A stretch of DNA of 64,000 bases from Bugula neritina (taxonomy: Eukaryota; Bryozoa; Gymnolaemata; Cheilostomatida; Bugulidae), in contig OZ037769.1 in assembly GCA_964035545.1 (NCBI GenBank), positions 11,043,133-11,107,132 on the forward strand. The letters are read 5' to 3'. Shown here piece after piece: positions 34,620 through 48,800 of the stretch. The translations under genes were made by a program, and so were the position numbers. Below the pieces are notes generated by a model. The model was given only the letters and a program-made list of their open reading frames with translations. It was not told where the DNA came from and searched no databases. How positions within the stretch are numbered: the first letter of the stretch is position 1; every line of letters starts with the position of its first letter.

Positions 34620-36060
34620 GAGTCTAGTTGTTCACATGCAGTAGTGATACTGTCTTTTCTTTCCAATTTGTAATAGATAGTGTTGCATAATTCTGTACCA
34701 GTTCCATATTGTAAACTGGGGTCCCAAACTGTTGCACATTTTCTAGTTGTGGCCTACAGATTGAAATATATGCGAGTAGCTTGGCTTTTTTGGTACTTGG
34801 CAATACCTCATTGTTAGCCTTGCTTATTTTATTGTTGATATGGTTGATGAGTTCTAAATCTGATTGTAGAGTGAAACCTAGATAATTTTTTTCTTGCACA
34901 ACTGAGAAAGGAGTGTTCAGCTTCATGAGTTTGTGGTTGACGCTCAAATATCATATTGGTACATTTACCAGCACTAAATGACATGCATGATATTTTGGTT
35001 CAGCTTTAGGGTGCATTAATGTTGGTCGAAAGGCTTATCTGTCTTCTAAAGTGTTAACTACTTGATAGATCGGTGTGTCATTAGCGAATAGGCTGCTATT
35101 ACAGTTAACATAGTTTGGCAAGTCATTTATATAAGTTAGAAAAGGAACTGGACTGGCAACAAAGTCCTGAGGCACTCCAGATGTAACTGCCAGATCTGAA
35201 CACATGTCCTCTGATGACTACACTTAGCTTATAATTATTGAGAAAGTCGTGAATCCCAACAAAAAATTGGCGGTTGATTTCTGGGATTTGTCATAGTTTT
35301 TTCCTGAGTGATCGATGGGGTACCTTGTCAAAATCCTTAGCCCAGTTTAAGACGACTGCATGGGTTGCACATGTATCCGTTTTCAGCATTTCTCAAAATT
35401 TCTTGGTAGGTTCCATAAACCTGAGTTTCACACAAAAGCCTTTGCAGACTTCATGCTGTTAATTGTGGAGTATTTTGTCAAGTGTGCTGTTCAAATAATG
35501 TAGAACAATGTGTTCTATAATTTTACATGAAATGCATGTTAGGATTATTGAGCAAATCTGAAGGACCTTTTTTTGTGGAGAGGTGACATAAGCCAATTTT
35601 CGAATAGTGGGGAGTTTGGAGCTGCATAGAAGAAATGGTGAAGATTGCGGTTAGACACCTGGTCTTCTTTACGAATGTCATCAGGACCAGGAGATTTGAC
35701 ATTTTTAAGTTTTTTATTAACTTGAGAACACCTTGGCAGCTAGTTGTTATTGGTGCTTTTATTGTGTTGCTGAAACTGTTTGTTGAGTTATGGAGTTGAT
35801 GTTGGGACACAAAACTAGTTGGTCAAAAATTAGTTCAGCATGTTGGCGCATTCTGGTAGATTTTCTTTATGGGAGCCCTCGGGTTTTGTCAGTTTCATGG
35901 GAGGCTTGGACTTGTTCTGTATCTGTTTGAAATGGTGGTAGAAAGGCTTGCAGTTGTCAGTTTGGAATGATATACAAATCTTATGAAATATGTAGTTCTG
36001 TTGAATATTAAAAATTCTTTTTTTTATATTTTTATTAATATTTATATTAATATTGGTAGC
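34620..36060 (-). pseudogene. Decayed non-LTR retrotransposon (LINE) reverse transcriptase
   Basis: Read leftward, fragments of a Jockey/CR1-type reverse transcriptase appear in order. A Lys-Pro-Phe-Tyr linker is near 35950. A SPGPDDIR-like piece lies near 35700, and an AKDFDKVPH motif near 35330. SGVPQ is near 35180, FANDT sits at the FADD catalytic position near 35090, and KYLGF-like thumb sequence spans 34740-34890. Many stops and frame changes separate them. The catalytic FADD reads FAND, so it is inactive even locally. No endonuclease part or tail is recognised. Confidence 0.75.
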
Positions 36061-39000
36061 CATAATCATTATCAAATATCAATGTAATTTTGATTTTTAT
36101 TGCTGCTGTAACTTCAAGTAATTATCATTCACTACATGCATAGACTATGGCTTTGACTTTTAGATTACGATAAATATGTTGTGTTATGTTGATAAGCAGA
36201 GTCATAATGATGGTCGTGCTAATAGTTATCTTATACTTAGTGGTGTAGTCCTACTAATCACCAAATTTAATCTAAGAGAATAAATGTAACAACTGTTGCT
36301 TTACAGTAATCGTTGTTTCAAAATTTTACGTAAAACCAATTTTATTTACCAACATCACCATTATAATAGTAATCTATGTCAGGTCAGATGAAATATCTGC
36401 TACCGGATGATCATGAAAACCGGTACAACCTGTTTCATGGGTCGATTGGTCAGCGGCTAAACTGACTAGTGGGTGAGACTGGACGTGCTGAGGTCTGGCG
36501 GGCTATGCCAGTCAGTGTGAGGTCACACACCTTCCAAAAGCGCAGGGATTAACATACTTTTTTCCTGGTCAGTCACTGCAACAAATAAGGGGATCAGTCT
36601 GTCTAGACTTTTCCTTGCACTGGCAACTCCTTCTCTGCCAAGTATGTGCTATTAGTCATGCAAAAGCTAGTGGTACCTTAAATCCTTTGCAAGTTGTTTA
36701 CATGAAATGGTACGTCAAAAACAAATTCATGCCGGCTCAGACGTCGCCGGAAATAGCAAAGTCTATGTTTATCTGTTTTGACTCCGGCAGTCAGTGAAAA
36801 GTGTGCTTGGAGACAGAAAAGTCAAGTCAAGTTAGGTAATGTCAAGTACTGAAGTCACCATGGCTAGAACTCAGCTCTGACATGAATCAATTTACATAGC
36901 GTATCCAGACTTATAAAAATAACTTACAGTACTCAGTTGTCTCTAAAGCAAAGATGTTAAATCTCTGACTCAACAATATGATTATAATAATAAACATTAT
37001 ACCCTGGCTCATAGTACAGTTTGACTAACTTCCTGGAAGAGTAACATGTTATTTTAGAGGCGAGGAAACTGTAATAACCTGAAAAAGCTCTAAAACCGAG
37101 CTTGCAGATTTTTTGCATGCATAACTGAATGTTGCATTAGCATACTTTTGAAAAAGATTTGTAAATAAAAACCCTTAAAAGTCTAGGATATGTATTTTCT
37201 ACAGTTTTTAGGCTGCAGCTTTTGTAGCTTGAGAAGAACAACTTATTTTGGGCATGTTTTTGTGGTGCTTATGTTTCTTTTTCCCTGAATTTTTAATACA
37301 CCTTTGAATGAGTAAAGTTAGGGTAACTTCTTCTTTAGCTGTAAACAGTCAACGCTTACAGAGTACATAATAATATATGCATATAAAATGCCATAAATCA
37401 GCAACAACAAAAATAAAATAATGCTCATGCATTCTTATAATTGTTTCCAGATTCAGAAATTTACTAAAAACATTTGTTTTTTACTACTTTTTATTAATGA
37501 CTGAGTCTACTAATGCAATATATATTGAAACCTTGTTGTCACTATCCTAAACTCAGTCATGGTATGTGCTCCAGTCTCTTCAACTGTTCTAATCTGGTGT
37601 TACTTGGAAGGTATGGTGGCTTGAGGAGATGACTAGTTGTAATAAAGCAGACAGTCGCCTTTCTCCCAACTCTTTGCCCAGTAAGCGTAAAGCCAAGAAC
37701 AGGATATACAAAACCTACTACCATGATATCTACGTGGTGAGCAAACTTAAGGATGTAATATGTTGATTGTGTATAGTTATCTGTAGGGATAGAGAAAACA
37801 GTAAAATTTGCTGGAGGTAGCAAAGTAATTCAAAATTAAAATCTTATATAGATGTTGTAGAACAAAGTTAAAAACATATAGTGATTAGATAAATGCTTCC
37901 TTCGCCTGTACAGTTGAAGTATATAAATACCAGACAATTATGTTTAGATTCACTAAATCATCACCTATCTTCACTCTGTACTGTTTGAGTAGCAGGTTTA
38001 GATTCACTAAATGGTGTGTTTCAATTAATTTTCAAGTAGGAATTACTTTTTCTTATTTTATTCAAACTCATAAAATTCAACAAGAATTAGTTTAAACTGT
38101 CAGCGAGTACGCAAGTTTTTCTTTTGCAGTTAACAATTCCAAATCAGATTACTTACAATAATAAGAAACTTGCTTCGTTTAAATTAAAGAACTACCATAG
38201 CAGTTTTCACCCAGGAAGAGCTGTAAGGGTAAAAAAAACCCAATTACTGGTTATAAAGCTGTCTTCCTGTAATATGAAACTTCAACTTGTAGTGAATATT
38301 TAAAGTGAGTGTTGCTGAGAATAGTACCTTTGCACTAGAGTGTTTCAAGTATATGATAATTTCGACCTGAGTAGATTAGCCAGGGCACTTGTATTGTATT
38401 ATTATACAGGAATAAAAATTGTTGAATGAGCTCAAAAACTTATCTAAATTGGTAGCTTTGTGGTGGTAAGTCAACCTGTTGACTACATTCTCCTCTACAT
38501 TGAATTCTTATTTTTATCACTATCTACCACTTGCCCAAAATTTAGCAAATTTGTTCACAATGTATCTAATTGTGCTGTCTAGCAACTGAACCAATTTACA
38601 TATAATCTCAATTATTTACTTCCTGCAAGTTTAATTACATGGCTTACTAGCAGTCTTTAGTCTAACATATCTACTTATATCTGTAACTTGTTGAATAAAT
38701 TTAGACTGCTTTTTGCATACATATTAGTTTCTGTTATGTATGTGCTTTATTCTTCATCCTTGTTGCTGTTCAGTTTTTTAAGCACAAAAACCTTCTTTCT
38801 TTTTTTCAACCTGTTGTACACTATTGCCCATGGTTTATACCCTAACATAAGTAAACATGCATTTTGAACTGCACATAACCTATATTTGTGCAGTGTTTTG
38901 AAGAACTCGGCTGGAATGGAAATTGAGCAAATATTTTGCATTTTTTTGCTGGTGAATCAAATAAATGATAATCTATATTTACATAACAGATGTTCTCCAT

Positions 39001-39890
39001 TACCCAGTGATTGAACTGGATGGTGATATGTACAGCTGTAGGCATTTCACTCCAAAAGATTTAGTATTTACATGGCTGTAACTACACAAAATTATCTTCC
39101 TGCTATTGGAACATAAGGATTGTGAGTTTGGAATCAACACCAAGATTAGTGACTAACCACATTTTCATCATAATATTTCTTGACTTCAAAGAGCTGAAAA
39201 AGGTGGAACTACATTTCTACCTTTTCTGGTCTGTGACTACATTTAATACACTGGAATAAATCCACCAAACAAGTATTTTAATTTGCACTCGTTTAATCAC
39301 TCAAAATATGTTCAAATTTTCTTGTGTCCTAAAGTTGTCTCCCTTGATTTACATGCTACACACTGTGAGTGTTAGAGATTTTTATGTACTATTACTGAGC
39401 CTAAAGTAGAAAATCTGATCATAATAACATATTCTTAATAACTAAATCTTGCTAGACTGATTATCACCATGGAAACTCTTTGAAATAGAATTGGGATGTT
39501 GTACACAATAGTCAATCAATTGCTCTTTTGGTAAATGGCTGTACAGATTCAGACTTGCTACAGGTTTATTATAAATGGTGCTAAATATATAAATTATTAC
39601 CTACAATACTTGTTGCAATATATTGAGTAGTAGAAAGAGAGGGACCGCTCTCAATTCATAAGGAAATAGTTATTCAACCTAGATTTTTCATAGTTCTTTA
39701 TCTTTGAAAGCATGCATAGTAACAGTTACGCAATATAGTACTTTCCGGTATTTCTACATTTTTCACTCTCCCCCTCCCAAATATTATGTTATTGCAGTTC
39801 TCACTCTCTATGGTCCATTGTATAGACATACAGCTAAGAAAAGATCTACAACATAACATAATATAAGATATCTCACTCTCTATTGTATAG
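36061..39890. other. Upstream region of the DLGAP gene, no supported exon
   Basis: A locally GC-richer stretch at 36365-36800 contains several short inverted motifs and may be a decayed repeat. Further 5' exons of DLGAP could be here, but I found no frame with the right phase and splice signals. A leftward 88-codon frame at 37557-37823 is unassigned. Confidence 0.4.
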
Positions 39891-42800
39891 ACATACAACA
39901 AGCTAACCTCATCTGAGGATTTGAATTCAGAGGACTCTGACCCAGATGAGACTCAGCTGATGCTCAGCTCTCTGGTGCTGAACGCAGATAGTGCTGCCTC
40001 CACTACCTCAGAGCAGCACACAGACTGCAGGTATGCCAGACCAACAACCTGCTTGTCTAAAATAAAAATTGCTGCCAACAAATAAGAATAATATACTATG
40101 CATTGCTATCTCGTAATATTGCCATTTACTTGTTGACAAATATATTTATTTAAAATCTTTTCACAATTATAAGCAACCTGGAACTATTTTGGGCACTTAT
40201 TGGTCAATATTTCCTAGATGTCAGAAATGTAAAAGTTAGCAAATGCTGGGTATGTGATTTCAAGTTGTCTCCTCTTCTCCGGCATATTCTAGTTGCTTTT
40301 ATGGAAGAATAATTATAATTTTTCTTTTTGAAGTATAAACTATGTATTTGCTAGCTAGCACATAGTCCATACTATTATTAATATCTATAAAAATACTAGC
40401 CAATGGCAGATATGTATGCACTTCCAGCCATATACAGAATAGAGTTTGTGATGACCAACACTAATAACCTATGAGATACCTACCCAGCAAGTCAAAGTTC
40501 AGCCATTTCATTCTGTTTTTATAAACTTCTGACAATTTTATCAAAAAACGTCTTAATAAATGTAGTTCATTTCTCTTAGCTAACATTCAGTTTTTGTTAC
40601 TGGTTTGTTTTAATTATTTTCAAGATGGTTATAACTTTCAAAATTGTCCCCTTACTAAATTACTTTGTGATTTTATTGCCTAAAGTTATTAGAAATAGTG
40701 CTAATAAGGAGTGACTAAGTTACTAGGAATGTGGTTAAGCCCAGCATATGAATTGGATTGTATATAAGAAGTCAGCCGGTCTATTGAAGTATATAATATT
40801 ATGTTCTATCCTAACCTCTGAACAAGCTCGTACTTAGTTGTCTTACTTTAATGTTTGACATCAGTCAATCCCTTGATACTATTGCTGCCGCTGCTTACAT
40901 TGTGTAACCTTCCATTTCGAATATACAATGTGATTATTTATAACCAAATACCCTCATGCCACCATATACTTGCCAATTAACATGAATTGATCAATATTCA
41001 ATATGCATATGATACGCCTTTTAGTACTTATTCCTCTAAACTCACTTGCAGGGGTGCACCAACTAAACAGAGTATTGGCGGTTTGTCAACAGTCGACAGT
41101 GGTGTGGTGTCTCATGATTCTCTGCTGGACCGCTATCGGGAGATAAGTGCCCCTCGGAGTGAGTGCAGTGAGTCACTGTCCTCCAGGTATTCCACACTGG
41201 ATACTACACAGCCGGGCAGGGGTCGGGGCATGGCCGAGTTTGATCCTTTGAATCCTCCAGTCCTGTTGGATAGTAAACTTCGTAGTCAGAGCAGAACAAG
41301 GTATGTGTATGAAATAGAATAAGGTAAATGTACAAATTAGAACAAGGTGTGTGTATAATGTAGAATAAGGTATATGTATGGAGTAGAACAAGGTGTGTAT
41401 GTGGAGTAGAACAAGGTGTATATATAGGCAGCTCTGTTAAGGAAAAAACAGTTGTGTGCTAGTATGTACCACTAACTGCTCCCTCTATAAGTTTAGACAG
41501 TTTCAAAATAATCTACTTTGATGATTTAAAACATTAAATGGATTCCTAATAGTAAAATGTAGTCGAATGGCATTTAATCTGAAAAAGATTATCTACTTAA
41601 AAATAATCGAGAATGGAATTTTCACTTCAGAGGTCTATCTTACTATTAGGTTAACTGATGATTTCATTATCTGGGGGTTTCATTCCACCCCTGCATTACC
41701 TGGGGGTTTCATTCCACCCCTGCATTATCTGGGGGTTTCATTCCACCCCTGCATTACCTGTAGATTAGAAGAGCATCAAATGAGAGGCAAATCTCCCTGT
41801 AGAAGTCATGGGGTCAAGCAGATGATTAACTTCTTTGAAGGATCCCAAGAAGACTTAGCTTCTAGAACTCAGCAGCGTATTACTGGCAGTACTGGTCACC
41901 TCACCCGCACTCCTTCAGGAGCTCAGTCTACTCCTGGCAGCACTAATAACCTACATTACGGCAACTCTACTTATTCCACCAAACAGTATAGCTCCAAGCC
42001 GCCCCCTATCAAACAGCCTCTATACACATCTCCCATCAGACTTGCTAGGAAATCTCGGGCTAAATCTAAACCAGGTAAGAACCTTGCATAATATAATCCT
42101 TATATAACGTGTATAGTATATAGGTATACTTTCACACCTTTCACACCTATACGGTCGTAGTCCTGTACGGGTGACCGGTTTGCAGGTTTCCAATCTCTAT
42201 CAGCGTCTGCCATCTTTCCCGGTCTTCTGCATCCTCTGGTTTAAGATCCCATCGCTTCATGTCATCCATCTTCGTTTGGGTCGTCCTCTCTTTCTCTTCC
42301 CCACTATTTTTAACTCAGTCACACATCTAATATCCTCTTCACTATCTCTCCTCTGCACATGACCATACCACTGAAGTCTTCTCTTCCTCATATACCTAGA
42401 CACAGGTTTAACCTTAGCTTCGCTTCTTATGTCTTATGTCTTATGTGTAGTATATAGGTATACGTTTTATATAATAGCTACCCATGCAAAACTACAGGTG
42501 TCTAGGTGAGAAATAGTATTTATGTATGGGCCTATGTTCCTCTGCATGAAATCATTCATCTGGGTTATGGCTGAAGATGCTGGCAATGGTCAGTGTTGAA
42601 GTAAATATGATCTGCAATAGAGTTTAAATCAAATCTTTGGGTCAGACTAGAAGTTCAGTGAGTTCCAGAAACTATTTAGTAGCAAAATGGCTGCAACTTT
42701 TTGACTTGCATCAAAGTCCATGAAATGTTTTTTATTTAATTTTTATGGATTTTTTAGCAATGCTCAGTTTTCTTTACGTTTCAAGGTAGTTTGCTGTCGT

Positions 42801-45800
42801 AGTCTGCTAACTATGTGGAAGTCAGCCTTAAAAGATTGGTCCAATGTAGTCAGCCACCTCATGTATCAGCTCTTCTGATTGGATTAATGACATATTTTGT
42901 GAGCAAATACGTTTTTCAGAGTATTTAAAATATTTCTGAAACAACTTGTTTAATTAAACACTACTTTAGCTTTTGTTTGGCTCCTGTCGTATGTATTAGG
43001 ATTTGTCCACCCATTGTGTAGGAGAAAACAAGTTACGCATCCTGGCATACTGGCTGTATGGAACCTCGTAGCTTATGGAAATGTGAGTTGCATGCTGTAT
43101 AGTAAGGGGAATCTGTACCTTTAGGGTGTAATGTGACTTGATAATGCATAGACTTGTATTAGGCCTACTAGTGAGCCTATAGGTTGGTTACACACTGAGT
43201 TTAAATCTACTAGTTGGTTATATTGTCACAGTTGCTTCTTGTATATAGCAAATATTACCTGAACAAAAGTTCTGTCCTCTAGGTCTAACAATATTTATCA
43301 AGTCGAGCTTAACTAAAGTATCGCTGTGAATAAATTCTGTCATTAAATTAAACTTTTTTTCGGGTTTTAGATGCTACTTTAATTGTAGTTTCTGTATAGT
43401 CAGCAGCGACTTCTAAACCAGTGAATGCAGAAATGCTTCATTGTGGCGTTGAGACATCCTTGTATTGAGTCATGGCGTCACTAAAACAAATGAAATTTTG
43501 AAAAGCTGTGTTAGGTTAAGATATTCATTTGACTGGAGTTGATTGTTGCTCTATTCTATAGTGGGACAACTTTTCATCTTGCAATGTTCTACTAGAGCTA
43601 ATGTTTAACTTGAAAACCAAGGGATTCTGCACATATATTGGAAGCCAGTGGGCTACAGTCTTTGTAGCATCAGAACTGTCAACTGTGACAGACCCTACAT
43701 CTGCCTTTGCTTAGTGATTGTGTGAAATGTTACAGCAAGCTGCTGATCATGCATCATAATTTTGAATGTCTGATATTCTTTGTGGTGTTTGATTGATTGG
43801 CCATATGTAGAAAAAGGCTGTTTGAAGAGCAACACCTGGCATTGTACAGCCTTTGTGTAATCAGGAAAACACAACCCAGTAACAGTTTAGTAATGGATAG
43901 CACTTTTAGCCTCTTTCAAACTCATTTGAAAACTTAGCACTAAAAATAATTATAATGCAAAACAAAAGGATGTAAATTAAAAAGAATAAATAAAAACAAG
44001 TTTTCACTAACTTCATGTTATGGTTATTTTTCTATCTTTTAATTTTTTTTCTTTTTCTTATTAGTCTTGCTGGTTTACCAAGTCAAAGTTATAGCTTGCT
44101 GCATACCATTTGAAATACTTGTTGTTTCAGTATTTGGTAGAGTGAATTTAAAAAATTTTCTGTAAAATTTAGAAAGGAAAATGATTTTATGAAAGCCCAT
44201 TGCAATAGGAAAGGGTGTGTTACTTTAATCCTAACTTATTTTAAATCAATGTGTTGGACATATAACTTGTCTTCCTTTATATTTGTGTTTATGATCTATC
44301 AGGTCTTCTCTTTTACTCATAGTGTATTGCATATGTGTAGTTTTGATATAATATATTGACAGTATAGAGTATTTGGTTTTGAGTTACATACTCAGACTTT
44401 TCTTCTACTTGAACACAAAAGCTATTTACAATAAAAATAATAGTAACAGTACACCAGCTGGCTATATTACACATATAAATATGCACTTCATGTAGTTTAG
44501 GCATTTCATTCTAGTATATAAAGAAGTAACGAAAAATATATGTTGTGTTTGATTACAAATTGATAAACGATCAGTTTTTCAACTGTTAGCATTGTTACCA
44601 GTCAGTTGATTAGCATGTTGGTTTTAGCTGGAGAACTAAAGTGTCATTGTAACTCAAAGTAAACCATGTGTGCACATACGTGTGACAGCCCTGTGCTTGC
44701 ATAGCTGTGGTGGTGTTGGCTGTACTACTAGTAGTAGTATAATGTAAAGTATAGAACATGTAACATTATCTAACGAGGTAGTTGAAATTATATAAAGAAA
44801 CTTAGAAAAACCTATGTTCTAGACTCTAGATGAAAAATATTGCAAAAGAAAACCAAAACTCATGAAGAAAATTAAAGAACAATTAAAATTTTCCATTTCT
44901 GCAAGTAAATGGTCGTAAAGCTGCAGTTAGCCTTGAAGTTGTGTCAAGACATGTTGGACATGATTATCCTGGGCTGTGAAGGTTTACTTGCTAATGCTAG
45001 GTATTTGGTAGAGCAGAGCAACACGTGACTACTGCAGTTATGGTGCTGGGAAAGCTGCAAAATGTCAATTGTTATTTTGCCAAATTACATGCCATCATTA
45101 TCGTACTACCAGTATGTTTTTGCTATTGACAACTTGCAGTTCTGTTTTATTACTTGTTGCTATACTCAGTGCCCCATTTAAAAGTTGAACCGAAATCTGA
45201 ACAAAGAAACCACTCCTTCATGACTACTCATAGTATTGGTACTATTTGCTACTTGTTGATTCACTCACTGTGACAAGCTCGATGGGCTGTTGCCATTACT
45301 CAATTGTTGACAGTATAAGAACTTGTGTAGTCATAAAATATGACCAACCTGCAGCAAAATATTATATACAATTGCTAAACAATAATATACTCATACTCAT
45401 TAGTAAACATGTTGTTTGTATCACAATAATGTGACTTGAACTATGCTGGTCATAATGAGCATTTTTGTTTATCCATCATATTGGGTAATTAAAACGACAT
45501 ATTGCTGTTATACTTTGATAGACCTTGTTAGCCCCACCATCATCATAGCTTGATAGCTTGATAGCAATAAACTAATAAATAATGAGTAGTACTGCAAAGT
45601 AGCATTTGGCCCCTTGAGCTGTAACTCCCAATGAAAGCTATATTATTACGTTGTAATCGCAATATCACCTTGCCCACTCAAGCGTTAACGCGTATCAGTC
45701 GTCATCCCTCCCCAGCCTTTAACCCGCTCAAGACCCGCAGGCTAATGTATTTTCTATCCTACTTCTACTAGCAGTTCTACGTTTATTTCGCCGGAAAACC

Positions 45801-48800
45801 GTACTCTCGCAGGAAGGGAATAAAATATTATTGAATGAAAGCTGTATTTGTTCAATTAATCAATCTAGAACTACACAGTGTCATTGAGTCGGATCGTCGA
45901 GCGAATCATCTAACTTGTCATAAACTTACATTGTTTTCACAAATCCTTTGTTTAGCTCAAATGCAGTGAACTTTTAGCGTTTAGTAAGTAAAATTTGAAG
46001 TGAATGTCTTGGTATTGCCATTGGCCGTTGACTCACTCACACCGACACTCGCAGTCTAACTCTAAACCCTACTACTACTAGTACTAGTACTGCTACAGCT
46101 ACTGTCTACTAGTTACTGATTTACGTGTCACTTCGACACTTGGTCATACTCTTAGTGATTTGATATTTGCACTGACTGTGCTACCAACACTTAGTCTTAC
46201 ACTGTAACTTACTAACTACCTACTATAAGTATACTTTAAACTATAAGACCGAGACGTAAGTATAACTATTAAACTATTAGACTTAGTAGTAGTATTAATA
46301 ATTATACTGATAGTGGTAGTAACTTAAACTGTAAGTGTAACTTCAACATAACGCAAGACTAAGAGTTAGAGTAAGTGCAACTTTATTTATATTTTTAATA
46401 AAATATTAAATTATTATATGCTCATGCTGAATGAGTACGACTATGAGTACATCATTATCAATGTTTAACCATCGCTCACTGTAGGTATAATATAAATTTT
46501 AGTTACTATTAAAATCAGGCGTAACTAAGTCTAATTACTAATAAGAATAAGTACAACTACATGACGTTAGACTTGTAAATGACTAAATCCTTAGATTGAG
46601 GCAGTTGAAGGACTACGCAGTATCAGTACTATACAGCGAGTACTAGCAGTAGTACTTATATTAAAGTTAGTACCGTCATCTGCTCCTGGACTACGTGCTG
46701 ATACTCACATTTATACTTATCGATATAATTATAATTCATATAAACTAAAACTATAAACTTAACGATAACGGATAATACGAGTGAGTGTCTTTGGCTGACA
46801 CAGACTCCCTCTACGAACCAACTTTCACTCAGGATTAATGAATAAATGCTAAATATAAAAATGACTCTTTCTGGATGTTTTGGCTTTTTAAAGCACACAA
46901 GAAAAAGTAAAAAAAGAGCTGTAGATGGAGGTAAGTTATCAAGTTCTTTTTCACTAAAAGCATTACACTTGCAGGGAGAAATTGTTTAACTTGATCAACC
47001 CCTTGTCACACCAAGATAATTTGGTGGTAGTTCAAAATTGTTCCCAACTCTTTACTGAAATTTAATTAAGATTTACTTCGACTTTAGTGACTGATCTTTT
47101 TTATTCTAGAAAAGTTTTTATCTTCCTGGAAAACTTGAAGGTGGTTTCCAGTATTTATTGACTGTCATTTTGATATCTTCAGCTGTTCCTATAACTAGCT
47201 GTGCTAACTACATTGACTCAAGGTTAATGACAATTGCACCCAGGCATAGTATCCCTCGTGCTCCCCTAGCAACTAATCTTTTCTATACCTGGTCTCTAAA
47301 GCTACATGTACACAGGTCGATTTTTCATGAAAATCGGCCGATAAACTGTTAGCGATTTTTTAGGATTTTTGAAAAATCGGCTGATTTTGCTTTTGGCAGA
47401 TTTTTGTAGCGATTTTCAGAATTGAACATGTTCAATTTATCGGGCGATTTTCTGTTGAACCAGCCAATCAAAAGCTGGCAGAAAATCATGACAGCGAGCG
47501 AAGTTAACACCATTGTTGAAATACAACTAGGAAGTAATTAGTACGTTGCTATCACTACGATGCATCATATATGAAATACAAATATAAAAATAACTATCAA
47601 TCGAAGTAGTACTAGTAGTAATAACAACGCAATTTTTATTTATTAGAACATCAGAATAAACATATTGCTTTTTTAAATAGAACACTGGTATTATTCTCAA
47701 CTTTTACTCATTTATAATACAATTTATAACTTTTAGTTTTAATTTTTATATTTAAGTAACTAATATTAGCATCTCAACTTTATAGTTTAATTTTTGTTGA
47801 AAGAACAGATTTGCACTGATCGTGAATTTTCGTTAGTAATTTAGTTAGCTCCAAGACGGCCGTTTTCTCAACATAAATATAATTGTGAGTTTTTGTTAAT
47901 AAGTTAGCTCCAAGACGGCCGTTTTCTCAACATAAATATAATTGTGAGTTTTTGTTAATAAGTTAGCTCCAAGACGGCCGTTTTCTCAACATAAATATGA
48001 TTGTGAGTTTTTGCTAATTTGCTAAGTTAGCTCCAAGACGGCCGTTTTTCAACATAAATATGATCGTGATTGGTGGCAACAGTCAGTTCGGTGCTGCCTG
48101 TTGTAATATATATACCTCATCATGTACGATTCAGAGATTACTCAAAAATATGTCGACAACTTGGAGAAGTTCCCTGCTCTGTGGGATAACCGTAGTAAGG
48201 TTTATTCAAACAAGGATGCCAAGAAGAGGGCTTGGGCTGACCTGGCAGCTCTTGTTGGAATATCGGCTGAAGAGCTTCAGACTCTTCACAAAACCAATAG
48301 AACTTACTTTGCAAAGGTAATTTAATATAATTTTATACTCACTGCATTTGGAATGAGAAAATTTAAATGATATTTAAATTAATATTCATACAGGTACTAT
48401 GATTTTTAACAGGAGCTGGTGGAGAGGAGCGCAACAAAAAAACATACCCATATTACGAGCAGATGCTTTTTCTTTTGCCAACTCTAAAAACTAGGAGCTC
48501 GCACTCCAACCTTATTGCTGAGGTAAGCAACAGTAGTGATTGTGGTAGTATGCAAATCGATGTAAACATACATTATTTATTAATAGGTTGTTAATTATTT
48601 CACATAATAATATGAGTTTAGGATAGAAATCAGATGATGGATGATGGAAGTAGTCAAGGTGATTCTTCACAACCATCTTCCACATCATCAAGGTCCGAAT
48701 CAATACTTCTGCTGCCAGCTGCATCTAGGACACCTGTGACATCGCCCCCACCTGTGACATTTCCCCGACCTGTAACATCTCCCCCACCTGTGACATCTCC

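Noticed and set aside
37557-37823. Leftward 88-codon frame
   Set aside because: Looks partly coding-like but matches nothing I know and has no supporting gene structure.
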